NCBI GenBank assembly: GCA_016800925.1
Contig: JABCPU010000676.1
Location: 1 to 31,357, forward strand
DNA length: 31,357 bases
Reading direction: 5' to 3'
Origin: Suillus spraguei
Taxonomy: Eukaryota; Basidiomycota; Agaricomycetes; Boletales; Suillaceae
Numbering within the stretch: the stretch's first letter is position 1; each line of letters begins with the position of its first letter. The notes below the pieces were generated by a model, which did no database searches, was not told the DNA's origin, and was given only the letters and a program-made list of their open reading frames with translations. Shown here piece by piece: positions 1 through 9,634 of the stretch. The translations under genes and the position numbers were made by a program.

Positions 1-2021
1 GCAGGCAGGTATGTAACTCTCCTTGAGGTCGCGCCTCATATTTGGCCAGTAGTAAGATTGTCGTATTGCCGCGTAGGACTTGTCGATCCTGAAATGTCCT
101 AGTTGGTCGTGTGCCAGGCAAAAAAATTGTTTCTCATAGGTGCGTCACTCGAGGTATGATCAGTCGATCATTCAGATACAGTAAACCGTTTTGTTGCTGC
201 AGTCCTGGAAGTGAGCCAATTAACTTTGTCAGTTTTATGCACCATGTGTCGGTGAGGTATCCTGCTTTGATGTTGTTGAACAATGATGCATCAGGTGTCA
301 CAGAAAGTATCAGCGAGATTGGTTTGATGTCCTTGCCGACTGCAGTTGGCATGTGTACAGTTCGCTGTATGTAAGTAGGCATGTCTTTGTCGTCTGGCAG
401 TAGTTGTGACAGCGCGTCCACCACGGAGTTGTCCTCTCCTCAGATATATTGGATTTGGAAATCATATTGGCCAAAGAATTCTTGCCACCTTGCTTGTCGT
501 CGCGACAATTCCCGTTGGGTCATGAAATTTTCGAGAGTTCTATGGTCTGTGTAGACTGTGAAGGGGGTCCCTAGTAGTTCGATTCGCCACTTCTTGAGAG
601 CTCGTATGATCGCTAACAGTTCCTTCTCGTGAACAGGGTAATTCAGTTGCGCTCCTCGCAATTGCATCGAGTCGAATGCGATGGGGCCGTGCTGTTTGTG
701 GCGTTGGTCTGACGCTCAGCATAGCACCCACACACCAGTCGCTAGCATCACAAGTGACGAAAATTTTGTTGTCCCCAAGGTTGTCGTGGTCTATTGTCGT
801 CAGACAGTCTCTACTTACTATGAGCTGTTTGATAGTGTTGAACGCCTCTTGGTGCTCATTGTTCCAACCAGGCCAATCATGTTCGCTCGACTTTGTCGTC
901 AGTGGAGTCAGTATTCGAGTGTGGTCTGTGAGGCTGGGCAGGAATTGGTCTAGGTATCGTACAAGACCTAGGAAAGACCGGACGTCACTCATCGAGTTCG
1001 GCACCGGCCAGTCAAGTATTCTTTTTGCCTTTGATGCGTCCGCCTCGATTCCAGAGCCCGAAATACGGTGACCAAGGAAATCAATCTCGGTGCAGAACAA
1101 GGATGTCTTCTTTGGGGAGCAGAAGAGGCAAGCTTTTTGTAATGCGTCCAAGACAAGTTTTACGTTCTTGACGTGTTCTGCTACAGACTGAGACCAGATA
1201 ATGATATCGTCCAGGTATGTGTGGCATATTTTTCCGATCAGACCACGTAGAGCGATGAACATTCTACGTTAGTGTATAGCAGGCGCGTTTCGGCCCCCTT
1301 GTGGCATTATGGTCCACTCATGTAGGCCTTCTGGTGTGTTGATTGCCATATATTTGATGTTGTCAGGGTGTATGCGTGTCTGAAAGAACGAGTTTGTCAT
1401 ATCAATCTTACCAAAGATCTTACCCTTTGCACAATCTCTTAGGATTTCATCTATGCGCGGTAGCGGGTGGTTGTCTGGCACTGTGTTAGCATTCAGTGCT
1501 CAATAATCATTCACCCATCTTGGTAGAGCTGTGGGGTCCTTCTTAGGTATCAGGAAGGCTGGGGAGACAAACGAGCTTGACGATGGTCGTAGTCTTCCAG
1601 CCGCGATGTGCTGATTCAAAAGGGCGTCCCAAGCTTCCCTGTATTTTCTGGGTGTGTTATAACGCCTACATTGTATGATCTTGTTAGGATCCTTAAGTGT
1701 TATGCGGTGGACGATATCTGTGGGCAGTTGGTCAATATGAGGTATATCGTCAGGAAATCGATCTTCATATTTCCAATGCATCTCTTTATCGAGACGGTCC
1801 AGATGTTCTTTGTTAGCCTCAATGAATGCGAGGGTATCAATTCGTCGACGTAGAAGTCCCACGATGTTTGGAGTTTCAGAAGTTGTATCCTTTTCTAGAT
1901 TGTTGTGGTGGTCAGTCAGAACACTCTTGAGCTCCTTAACCACATTCTTGCATAGTTGTAGTAGTTCATGTCGTGATGGTATGTTGACCTTCACTCGTGG
2001 TTTGTGTTCTGGAGGGCTCAA
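1..2021 (-). pseudogene. pol: gypsy pol: RT, RNase H and partial integrase
   Basis: The RT N-terminus lies at 1500-2021 and ends at WVNDY followed by TGA. It continues in the same frame at 1269-1481 (PLPRIDEIL, KIDMTNSFFQ, then a TAA after APAIH). The catalytic palm motif TYLDDIII has its YLDD at 1206-1217. RNase H follows with TCDASDW. Near 680 the frame shifts by one base in a C run, and the end of RNase H (YTDHRTLE) lies in 440-667. A TGA near 436 separates it from VDALSQL. At the left edge, in yet another frame, LAHDQLGHF and YYWPNMR mark the integrase HHCC zinc-binding region; the final Cys pair is outside the window. At least four stops or frame changes make it dead. Confidence 0.9.
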
Positions 2022-2027
2022 AAGATC

Positions 2028-3926
2028 TTAGTTCGAGTTTTTGACGATACATGTTCGAGAGTCATGATCTATAACAAGGCAATTATGTGATAAGAAAGGT
2101 CCTCCAAGGAGGAGGGGAACTGCAAGGTTCGGTGCGATGATCGCGCGTATCGTACGTGAAGTCCAATCATGATTAAGTGAACATGGAGACAACAGAACAT
2201 ATTCGGAAAAGGAGAAAGGAGAAGAAGAATTGTCCATGAATGCAGAGTTCGCTTCAATCTTTTTGTACAATTTGCGTTTACGCAATCCGAGCTTGTTCAC
2301 GACGTTTTCGTCAATCAGAACTAAATGTGACCCATGGTCAATCAAAGCGTCGAAGCGTTCAAAAGAGTTGGAGTTGGGTCCTGTCAAAAGACAGGACCAC
2401 ATAATGTGGGCGGTTTCGAAAGGGGCTATGCACATGTCATCTTCAGAATCCGATCTGTCGTCAAGAACCGACGATGGCATGACAGCTCCTACTGGTCCGA
2501 TGGTGGCTACGGCTCTAGTCTTCGGTTTGGCTGCGATGGTGTCTGATTCTGTGAGCACTTTGTAGGTTGATGCTTCAGGTGCGCCATTGGTACATTCTTT
2601 TGACTGGTGCGAGACGTAGAACTTTCGGCACTTGAAACAACCTTTATGTTTCATCAGTAGGCCATGTTCAGGTTCTGTCATGGTTCCTAAACGTGAAGAT
2701 GACGAATTGTATGTCTTAGAAGACGAGGTCTTGTTTGAGGAGGAAGTTGCGCGCTTCGAGGATTTGTATAGGTCCTCGGCGATCTTTTTATGGGAGGCAA
2801 GATCCTCGAGACGCTTGTCGTCGAGGTGTTTGACCTCCTCAATCCATTTTTTGAGAGTAAGGTCATCGGCGAGCTTTGTTACAATCGTATGTGCCCCTAT
2901 TCATTTTCTACTTCATTTACTTTGTATATTACGTAACTTGACTCTGACTCATATGCTCAACGCATCTGTACTATAGTTGCCTTCCTTCTTTGGATACGCA
3001 CTTACGTTCTCACATCTCTCTTGGTCCATGCGCACATATTGGCCTATTTAAGCACGGTGTACTTGTAGTAGATTCTTTACTTTAATCTTACTGGGTTTTA
3101 CCTGGAATCTCCTTCGCTTAGGTCTCCAACCTAAGTCGTCTTGAATCGTCTCTAAGTCTAAGCACTCCTTAGTCTTAGTCTCTATTCTCGCAGATACCTC
3201 TTAGACTTGTCTTTGAGGCTGAAACCTTGATTGTACTCAGAACGCGCTCCTTGTACTTTCACCTTGTCCTCTTTTGGACATTGTAAGAACTTCCCAGCAG
3301 ACCGTCTGTGTCTTTTCACTGTTGCTGGTGACGCCACCCCAGTTCGTAACAAGCTTCGCTCTGAGTACAGGGATGGTGAGTTCCTCACAGATGTGAGCCT
3401 CGAGCTGGTTGCGAAGTTGGACGTCTGACAGATGAGCAGCATTGCCGTAGAGTAGCACATTCTGGTTCTGTAGTTCCAAGGCCCATTCATAGAATGAACA
3501 ATTGCCTTGGTACGAGCCCAGAACCTTCCAGCGTAGCTTCGTATCCCAGTGCGTATCAAGCCAGGCATCTTTAAGGGCAGTCATATAGGCAGCGAATGTT
3601 CCTGCATCAAGGACGGCTCGTTGAGTCAGGTACCACGTTCGTAGTCGCGCATTGAGCATTCCAGAAGCGATAATTTTTACTTGATCTTCAGCATCGATTC
3701 CCTTATGCATGAAGTAAGTTTCGCAACTGTTTTCCCAATCACGAGCGACTTCGGGTGTGAGTTCGCCAGCCAAGAGCCTTGGTGGTTTATTGGGAGCAGA
3801 TTGCTCGACACTAGCAGATTTGGTCATCTTGCGAGAACGAGGGTATGATATATGCGTGTCATCTGAGTCAGAATCCGACGAGGAGTCACAATATGTGGTA
3901 GCGGGAGTGATAAGTCTAGCTGGCAT
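2028..3926 (-). pseudogene. gag: gypsy gag-protease, interrupted by a solo LTR
   Basis: Gag packages the element RNA; the protease cuts the polyprotein. The N-terminal part begins with an acidic Ser/Asp stretch and continues as a retrotransposon Gag-type helical domain to about 3357. The frame resumes at 2871 after the inserted LTR (2877-3351). Joining across the insertion keeps the frame, and the continuation is lysine-rich. A zinc knuckle CFKC-X6-H-X4-C lies at 2592-2639; its C-H spacing is longer than the usual X4. The protease motif ALIDHGS has its DHGS at 2328-2339. The frame ends at a TAA (2028-2030), after which the same frame continues into RT, so this stop is probably a mutation (CAA to TAA would explain it). 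Non-functional as it stands. Confidence 0.85.
2877..3351 (+). mobile_element. Solo LTR (475 bp) inside gypsy gag
   Basis: The segment begins TGTTACAATCG and ends TTCGTAACA, giving a terminal TGTTAC/GTAACA inverted repeat. It is flanked on both sides by AGCTT (2872-2876 and 3352-3356), a 5-bp target duplication typical of LTR-element integration. Removing the LTR and one AGCTT restores the gag frame exactly. There is no coding capacity. A TATTTAA box near 3045 on the plus strand, followed by a CT-rich stretch, suggests plus orientation, opposite to the host element. It is the product of LTR-LTR recombination, not part of the surrounding element. Confidence 0.85.
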
Positions 3927-4008
3927 GTTATCCGAAGATATATATGACAGAGGGGATGAGGGTGGGTTAGGAGGAGGTTGTTGTCTTTGGTTCCTCGCAC
4001 GCTGTCAC

Positions 4009-5786
4009 GTGGTCAGAGGTTCAGAGATGGTAGGGTTCCTTCATATGGAAGGCAGTTTGACAGGTCAGGTATCGGGCGGGTAACCTGGCAGTAGAAAAAT
4101 AACAGTTTCGACGAGTTTCAAATAATCGACCAGTTCCGGTTCTGTTAAAAAAAAAGTGGAACCTTACTCGGGAGAACAGTAAGGAACACTGAATGAATCA
4201 GACGAAAGTAACAGGACGAAACTGTGGATCTTTAGAGCGTGATACTAATGAGTAGGTGATGGTAGGTATGAGACCCGAGTCTGGTCTGAACAGTACAAAA
4301 GTCGCGGAATATAAGGGGATAGATCACATGATGTTTGATAAGGTAAGCATGTAGTAAGCAGTCAGCTTACACTATTCACACTATGGTCCTGTCACATGAA
4401 TCACAAATCAGTTCTATGCCAGTCTGCAGCGACTCTGCATGCTGTGCTCACTGAGGTAGATCCGCAGCTGCTGGCAAGCATTACTATTAATATCATAACA
4501 TTAGTAGCGAATGAATATATCCTTCGGATTCCCTCCCTGAGCTCACTGAGCAGCCCTTACCTCACTCAGGCTGCGCAGTGCTTCATTCCCGCTATGACAG
4601 TAGTTGGTGTTGTGTTTCTCACTGCATATGTTGATCTTAATCGTTGACTGTGCCTTTAGTTGTTATCAAGTCATTGGACCCTTCACTGATATTCCTACTG
4701 TTATTTATGTTAATGATGAGTCGAGATTTCTCCGTGCTATCGTCTTTTCTGCATGACTGCATTGTGCTGCATTTTGTTTCCAATCATAATGGGGTCACCA
4801 TGGAGTTGACATCTGGTCCTGTACGCATTCCTACTATCGACAGTTGGTATAATTCTTAACAGACATTTTGACCGGTCTATCTAGCCTGAAGTATATTCCC
4901 ACTGTCGTTTCTCCTTCTGCCCCATCCCATATGGCTTTGAGACAGCATGACAATCATGTATGGTCTCATTATGACGATCAATATTATCACAACGGCTTGC
5001 AAACTCTGTCCATATCTGTACTGACCCTTGTTGCCCCCGTTGTGTGCAGAAGAGAGCAGAGATTCATATGAAGACTGCTGCTCTATGGAAAGCCAGACCA
5101 CCGTGCTCTACTTCCAAGGCTTCTACTTCTCAGAACCTTCCTAGTAAGGTAAGTGCTTGCATTGGTTTCCGAACACCCTGTGCTAATGTGTCATGTAGAT
5201 TCATTCCCGCTACCATAAGGGAGTGGGTTATATCGTGTTTTACCACTGGGACATCATTCAAATCGATAGTTTTCCTGCGTCTGTCTTCTTTGATTGCTCG
5301 TTCGCTCAGCCATCTGGGCCCAAGTTCATATTTCGCTGAAATCCCAATGGCCTCAGTGATTTATTGCCGTGCTCTCACTACCAATATCAAGTTCGAGGTC
5401 GCATGAGGTCTCGATGTTATGTTTGGAATGAACTGCATTGCTGCGTGACCACCATTTTGTGGGAAGATGAGACTCCCGTCTCCAATCCTCCATGTCTGGC
5501 CTTCAAGGTGGTGACAGTGTTTCACTGTCGTTCTCTAGTATCTGCTCATTTCCTTCTGTGCTTCCAGAAACTCCATGTATATTTAGTGGTAATGTCAATC
5601 ACATTGAATTTGCTGCTAATGATGGTGAATTACAATTATCTTAGTCTTCGTCCCTCGTCGGGGCAATTCTATTGTCTCGTAGATGTTCAGACTCGAACTT
5701 TACAGTCCATGTCATCTTCTCGGGCAGTGTCAATCAAGGGCCCCATAAGTTTTCAACTTAGGATGAGTCATCAAGTGGGAGTTGAA
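4009..5786. other. Unassigned intergenic stretch
   Basis: I recognise no gene or mobile element here. The sequence is T-rich with several short open frames. The only gene-like piece is at 5044-5339 (+). There an open frame reaches a good donor (GTAAGT, 5152) and an acceptor ending ATGTAG (5200), and the frame continues for about 45 codons (IHSRYHKGVGYIVFYHW and onward) to a TGA at 5337-5339. A further open segment runs to 5867. This could be the remnant of a spliced gene or a non-coding RNA; I cannot identify it. The right end merges into the tRNA-like sequence. Confidence 0.3.
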
Positions 5787-5872
5787 GACTTCAGCCTGGC
5801 TAGTGTGGTTACCACAACAGAATTGAAATCTGTTTCTATTGGATTACGCAGGTTCGAAACCTGCTGAACTAC
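5787..5872 (+). tRNA. tRNA-Ser(UGA)-like sequence, probably a pseudogene
   Basis: A perfect 5-bp anticodon stem (ACAGA with TCTGT, 5817-5833) encloses the loop ATTGAAA with anticodon TGA at 5824-5826. A perfect T arm GCAGG-TTCGAAA-CCTGC spans 5848-5864. Between them is a long variable region as in serine tRNAs. A D-arm-like TGG...CCA (5797-5814) carries the A-box-like TGGCTAGTGTGG. The B box is GGTTCGAAACC. The acceptor strands GACTTCA and TGAACTA pair at only 5 of 7 positions, and three rather than two bases separate the acceptor from the D stem, so a functional tRNA is doubtful. A tRNA-derived retrosequence is the alternative. Confidence 0.45.
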
Positions 5873-5874
5873 AG

Positions 5875-5886
5875 TTTTTTTTTTTT
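5875..5886 (+). terminator. T12 run, RNA polymerase III terminator
   Basis: Twelve consecutive T residues follow two bases after the tRNA-like discriminator position. This is the normal pol III stop signal and supports past or present pol III transcription of the tRNA-like sequence. Confidence 0.5.
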
Positions 5887-6611
5887 ATCAGAACGCACTT
5901 TGACATTCATTCATGAAACACTTCTTGGTCCCTTACCAAGTGGCACCCCCTCAAGGACCCCAGAAAAATCAACCCACTTTGTGCCCAATGGCGTCAAAGG
6001 CGTCAACAATGCCTACCCTGTCTCCTCTCTTCTACCTTTTTCTATTACTAGTCTATACATACATAACGAACGTACTACAAAAACCAAAAAACAACGAAAA
6101 TAAAGACAAAACCATGGCCCCAACACCACTCAAAACTCTCCAAGCTACTAACCAATCTGTAACTGCAACTGTAGCTCCGACCACTAGAGGACGGAAAAAT
6201 ACTGCGAGCAAACCCCTGCTATCAAAAAGTAAAGAAATAGAAAATCACTTACAGTGGCTCAAAAAGCTGTCCGCATGTTTTGACATTTTTCACTATCTAT
6301 GATATTGTGTGAGAATGAACAAATTCCTCAAGGACATACTTATACCACATTGTAGTATGGCTTCAGGGCTTTTATTTGAGCCCTACACCGTGGGAATCGG
6401 CGGAGATATGTTGGAGATATAAGGCTTATAAAATGATGACTCATGTGGACAGTTTTTTGAGTGTATATTAAAACTATATAAATCATTATTTATGACACCA
6501 TAAAAATCATGCCACTATTATATAAATTATAAAGTGGTGTCATTATGTTATTTTATGACTATATCTAACTATATAAACCAGAATATCTCATGTATCATAG
6601 TCATAATCACC

Positions 6612-7214
6612 ATGAAAGCCATCTCCTCTGCTCAAAGAGATAATATCCTCTCTCTGTCTTATGCTGGCCTCTCTGCTCGCCAAATTTCCTCTAGAACTGG
6701 AGTATGCAAGTCCACTGTGGCCAAGTTCATCAAAGAAAGCCACCCAGACAAGGAAAACTCTTGTGGAGGACGTCCATCCAAGCTTACCTCTACTGACAAA
6801 AGGGCTATTATCCAACATATCACTACAGGAAAGGCTGATAATGCTGTCCAAGCCACCCATTATATCAATTCCACCATCACTACCCCTGTCTCTTCACAAA
6901 CTGTGAGGAATGTTCTCAAGGCAGCTCATCTCAAGGCAGTAACAAAGAAGAAAAAGCCTCTTCTCTCCATCAAACATAGGCAGAGAAGACTAGCCTTTGC
7001 CTTAGCTCATCAACACTGGACTGTAGAGGACTGGAAGCGTGTTATATGGTCAGATGAGACCAAAATCAATAGGATTGGGTCAGATGGGAAGGTGTATGTA
7101 TGGAAAAAGAAGGGAGATGGCCTAACAGACAGAGAGGTTGGAGAGAAGAGGCTTTTTCTTCTTTGTTACTGCCTTGAGATGAGCTGCCTTGAGAACATTC
7201 CTCACAGTTTGTGA
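6612..7214 (+). pseudogene. Tc1/mariner transposase, N-terminal part only
   Basis: The start ATG 6612 has a CACCATG context; an upstream in-frame ATG at 6534 exists but lies in the AT-rich terminal region. Residues 1-50 form a paired-type helix-turn-helix (LSARQISSRTGVCKSTVAKF), followed by a second helical DNA-binding region. The catalytic domain then begins: HQHWTVEDWKRVIWSDETK contains the first catalytic Asp (WSDE). The protein reads through KVYVWKKKGDG and then crosses into the inverted right arm at 7139, where the sequence becomes nonsense and stops at 7212-7214. The second Asp and the third acidic residue of the DDE/D triad are missing, so it cannot catalyse transposition. The protein could still bind the terminal repeats. 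Confidence 0.85.
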
Positions 7215-7496
7215 AGAGACAGGGGTAGTGATGGTGGAATTGATATAATGGGTGGCTTGGACAGCATTATCAGCCTTTCCTGTAGTGATATGTTGGATAA
7301 TAGCCCTTTTGTCAGTAGAGGTAAGCTTGGATGGACGTCCTCCACAAGAGTTTTCCTTGTCTGGGTGGCTTTCTTTGATGAACTTGGCCACAGTGGACTT
7401 GCATACTCCAGTTCTAGAGGAAATTTGGCGAGCAGAGAGGCCAGCATAAGACAGAGAGAGGATATTATCTCTTTGAGCAGAGGAGATGGCTTTCAT
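7122..7496 (-). pseudogene. Tc1/mariner transposase N-terminal fragment in the right arm
   Basis: This is the mirror copy of the left-arm coding region. It starts at the equivalent ATG (7496 on the minus strand), is identical in protein sequence through KKKKPLLS, and then diverges after the arm ends and stops at 7122. It contains only the DNA-binding region and no catalytic residue. Confidence 0.85.
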
Positions 7497-9634
7497 GGTG
7501 ATTATGACTATGATACATGAGATATTCTGGTTTATATAGTTAGATATAGTCATAAAATAACATAATGACACCACTTTATAATTTATATAATAGTGGCATG
7601 ATTTTTATGGTGTCATAAATAATGATTTATATAGTTTTAATATACACTCAAAAAACTGTCCACATGAGTCATCATTTTATAAGCCTTATATCTCCAACAT
7701 ATCTCCGCCGATTCCCACGGTGTAGGGCTCAAATAAAAGCCCTGAAGCCATACTACAATGTGGTATAAGTATGTCCTTGAGGAATTTGTTCATTCTCACA
7801 CAATATCATAGATAGTGAAAAATGTCAAAACATGCGGACAGTTTTTTGAGCCACTGTAACTGACCTAGACATCAGATCCGAAATCAAAAACAGCGTCTCC
7901 GCCAAAAAACTTCTGCTATCCCATGGGCTAGACCTTCCCATTGCCTGTAATGCCATAAAGCAGATAGCACACGCCCTGCTGGAATACAGCATCACAGCGG
8001 AAATGGGAGCCACACACGTCGACATACTCCGATCAATGGCTATACTGCTCATTGAAGCCGAAAAGAACTTAGACGCAGCTAACCTGATAGAAAAATTCAC
8101 TGCCCTGATACAAGGACCAATCGCGCAACTAGAGGAGAAAGCTACAAGAATTGAAGAAGCCACTATGACTCACAAAGAAGCCCTCGAAAATGCAGTGAAA
8201 GAGCTGCGTGGCACTTTGTCTAACTCGTCAGAAAACATTGAGAAAGCAGTCCTAAATGTGACCAAGGCGTCGCAAGACATACCAAAAGCCATGCAACCTG
8301 AAGGGATGCACTCATATGCGAACATGGTCAAAACTAATGCTCCTCCCCCACTGACCAAACTTCTAGCTCACGGAGAAGCACAGGCAAGACAAATACTCCT
8401 GGATAGATGCTCATACGGTGATATAGACACCCTATGAGGATTAACTGAAGCAGAACTCGTTGCAAAGCAAAACTAACCTTAGAACTCATAGAAAAAGACA
8501 GCCTCACCATCCATCAAGGCCTGATATTCCAATCAGCAAGAAGACTCCCTCATGGCAGAATAATATATGAACTCAACTCAGTAGAATCAGCAAGATGGCT
8601 CAGCATCCCATCCCACCGAGCCAAATTCGCCATCAACTTCGGATCAAACGCCACCATCAAGGACCAATCATACCACGTCCTAATCGAAAACATCCCCACA
8701 TCCTACAACCCCAGCTCAATACGCACCAACATGGACATCAAAACAAATGGTGGGCTCAAAAAGGCACCATCACCAAAGCAAAATGGATCAAACCGATAGC
8801 CAGACGCAAGATGAACCAAAGGACAGCACACGCGATCATAACCCTCAAGACTAAAGAAGGCACCAATCAAATCCTCCAGTTCAGAATATCAATCGAAGGC
8901 AAAAAGGTATTCGGACGCAAACTCCTCCCAAAACCAACACGATGCCTCAAATGCCAATCCTACGATGGATCGCATGTCGCAGCGGAATGCACTCAAGACC
9001 ATGATACCTGCAGAACTTGTGGCACACAACATCGCACAGCAACATGCAAAGTAGACGACCCTAACTATTACCAATGCGCTAATTGTAATTGCCAGGGCCA
9101 CACCTCATGGAGCAGAGACTGCCCATCCTTCATCAGCAAGTGGGAAAGCTTCAAAAACTGATCTGAAGACTCGAAGTACTGTTACTTCCCCACTGAAGAC
9201 CCTCTTACATGGGAAACGGCAGAAAACAACACCACGCAATGAACTGAACCACCAAGACAACCAGCATGGATCCAACCGGCAACAGACACCAACTCCCATG
9301 GCAACTATGGACGCCTCCTCACAAAAATACCTCAACCTCACCCACAGCCCCAACCTCAACCCCGAAAACCCCACACGCAACAAGAACAGCCAACACGTCG
9401 CCAACCACGCACAAACCTGAATAAGCTCCCAATCGGACTCAATTCTCAAGCTCGCCTTATGGACAATTGGCTCAACTCACAACCAACCAACGGAAATAAC
9501 TTGAACTTGAACTTGGACCCACATGCGCACCCAGACTCACCCCAGATCTCCTCTGCCAACACCACACCCTTGTGGTTCCCCCCCTCAACTCCAGACATCA
9601 ACATTAGCAGCCCCTCACCAACTGACTTTGCATA

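Larger units (their letters stand above)
1..4008 (-). mobile_element. Ty3/gypsy LTR retrotransposon, decayed, truncated by window edge
   Basis: Read on the minus strand, the order is Gag (from about 3926), zinc knuckle, aspartic protease, reverse transcriptase, RNase H and the start of integrase at the left edge, which is the Ty3/gypsy order. Gag-protease-RT is one continuous reading frame once in-frame stops are ignored. Stops lie at 2028-2030 (TAA), about 1497 (TGA), 1266-1268 (TAA) and about 436 (TGA), with frame changes near 680 and 135. A solo LTR sits inside gag. I could not find the 5' LTR or a primer-binding site above position 4008. The frame upstream of 3926 stays open to a TGA at 4005-4007, so the true Gag start may lie further upstream. 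Confidence 0.9.
6252..7856 (+). mobile_element. Palindromic (foldback) Tc1/mariner element, 1605 bp
   Basis: The element begins CAGTGGCTCAAAAA and ends with its reverse complement, flanked by TA on both sides (6250-6251, 7857-7858), the Tc1/mariner target duplication. Its two 718-bp arms (6252-6969 and 7139-7856) are inverted copies of each other; the only difference I found is one base at position 15 of the arm. The 169-bp centre (6970-7138) is unique. Each arm carries the 5' half of the transposase gene, so the element is a head-to-head duplication of one end of a Tc1 element with the 3' half missing. It is probably mobile only in trans. The near identity of the arms suggests recent origin or gene conversion. 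Confidence 0.92.

Noticed and set aside
4009..4390. 5' LTR of the first gypsy element
   Set aside because: This is the expected position, but there are no TG...CA ends with inverted termini and no primer-binding site that I could support.
6588..7520. Short open frames on the opposite strand of each Tc1 arm
   Set aside because: They are shadows of the transposase coding region and appear in mirrored pairs because the arms are inverted copies.
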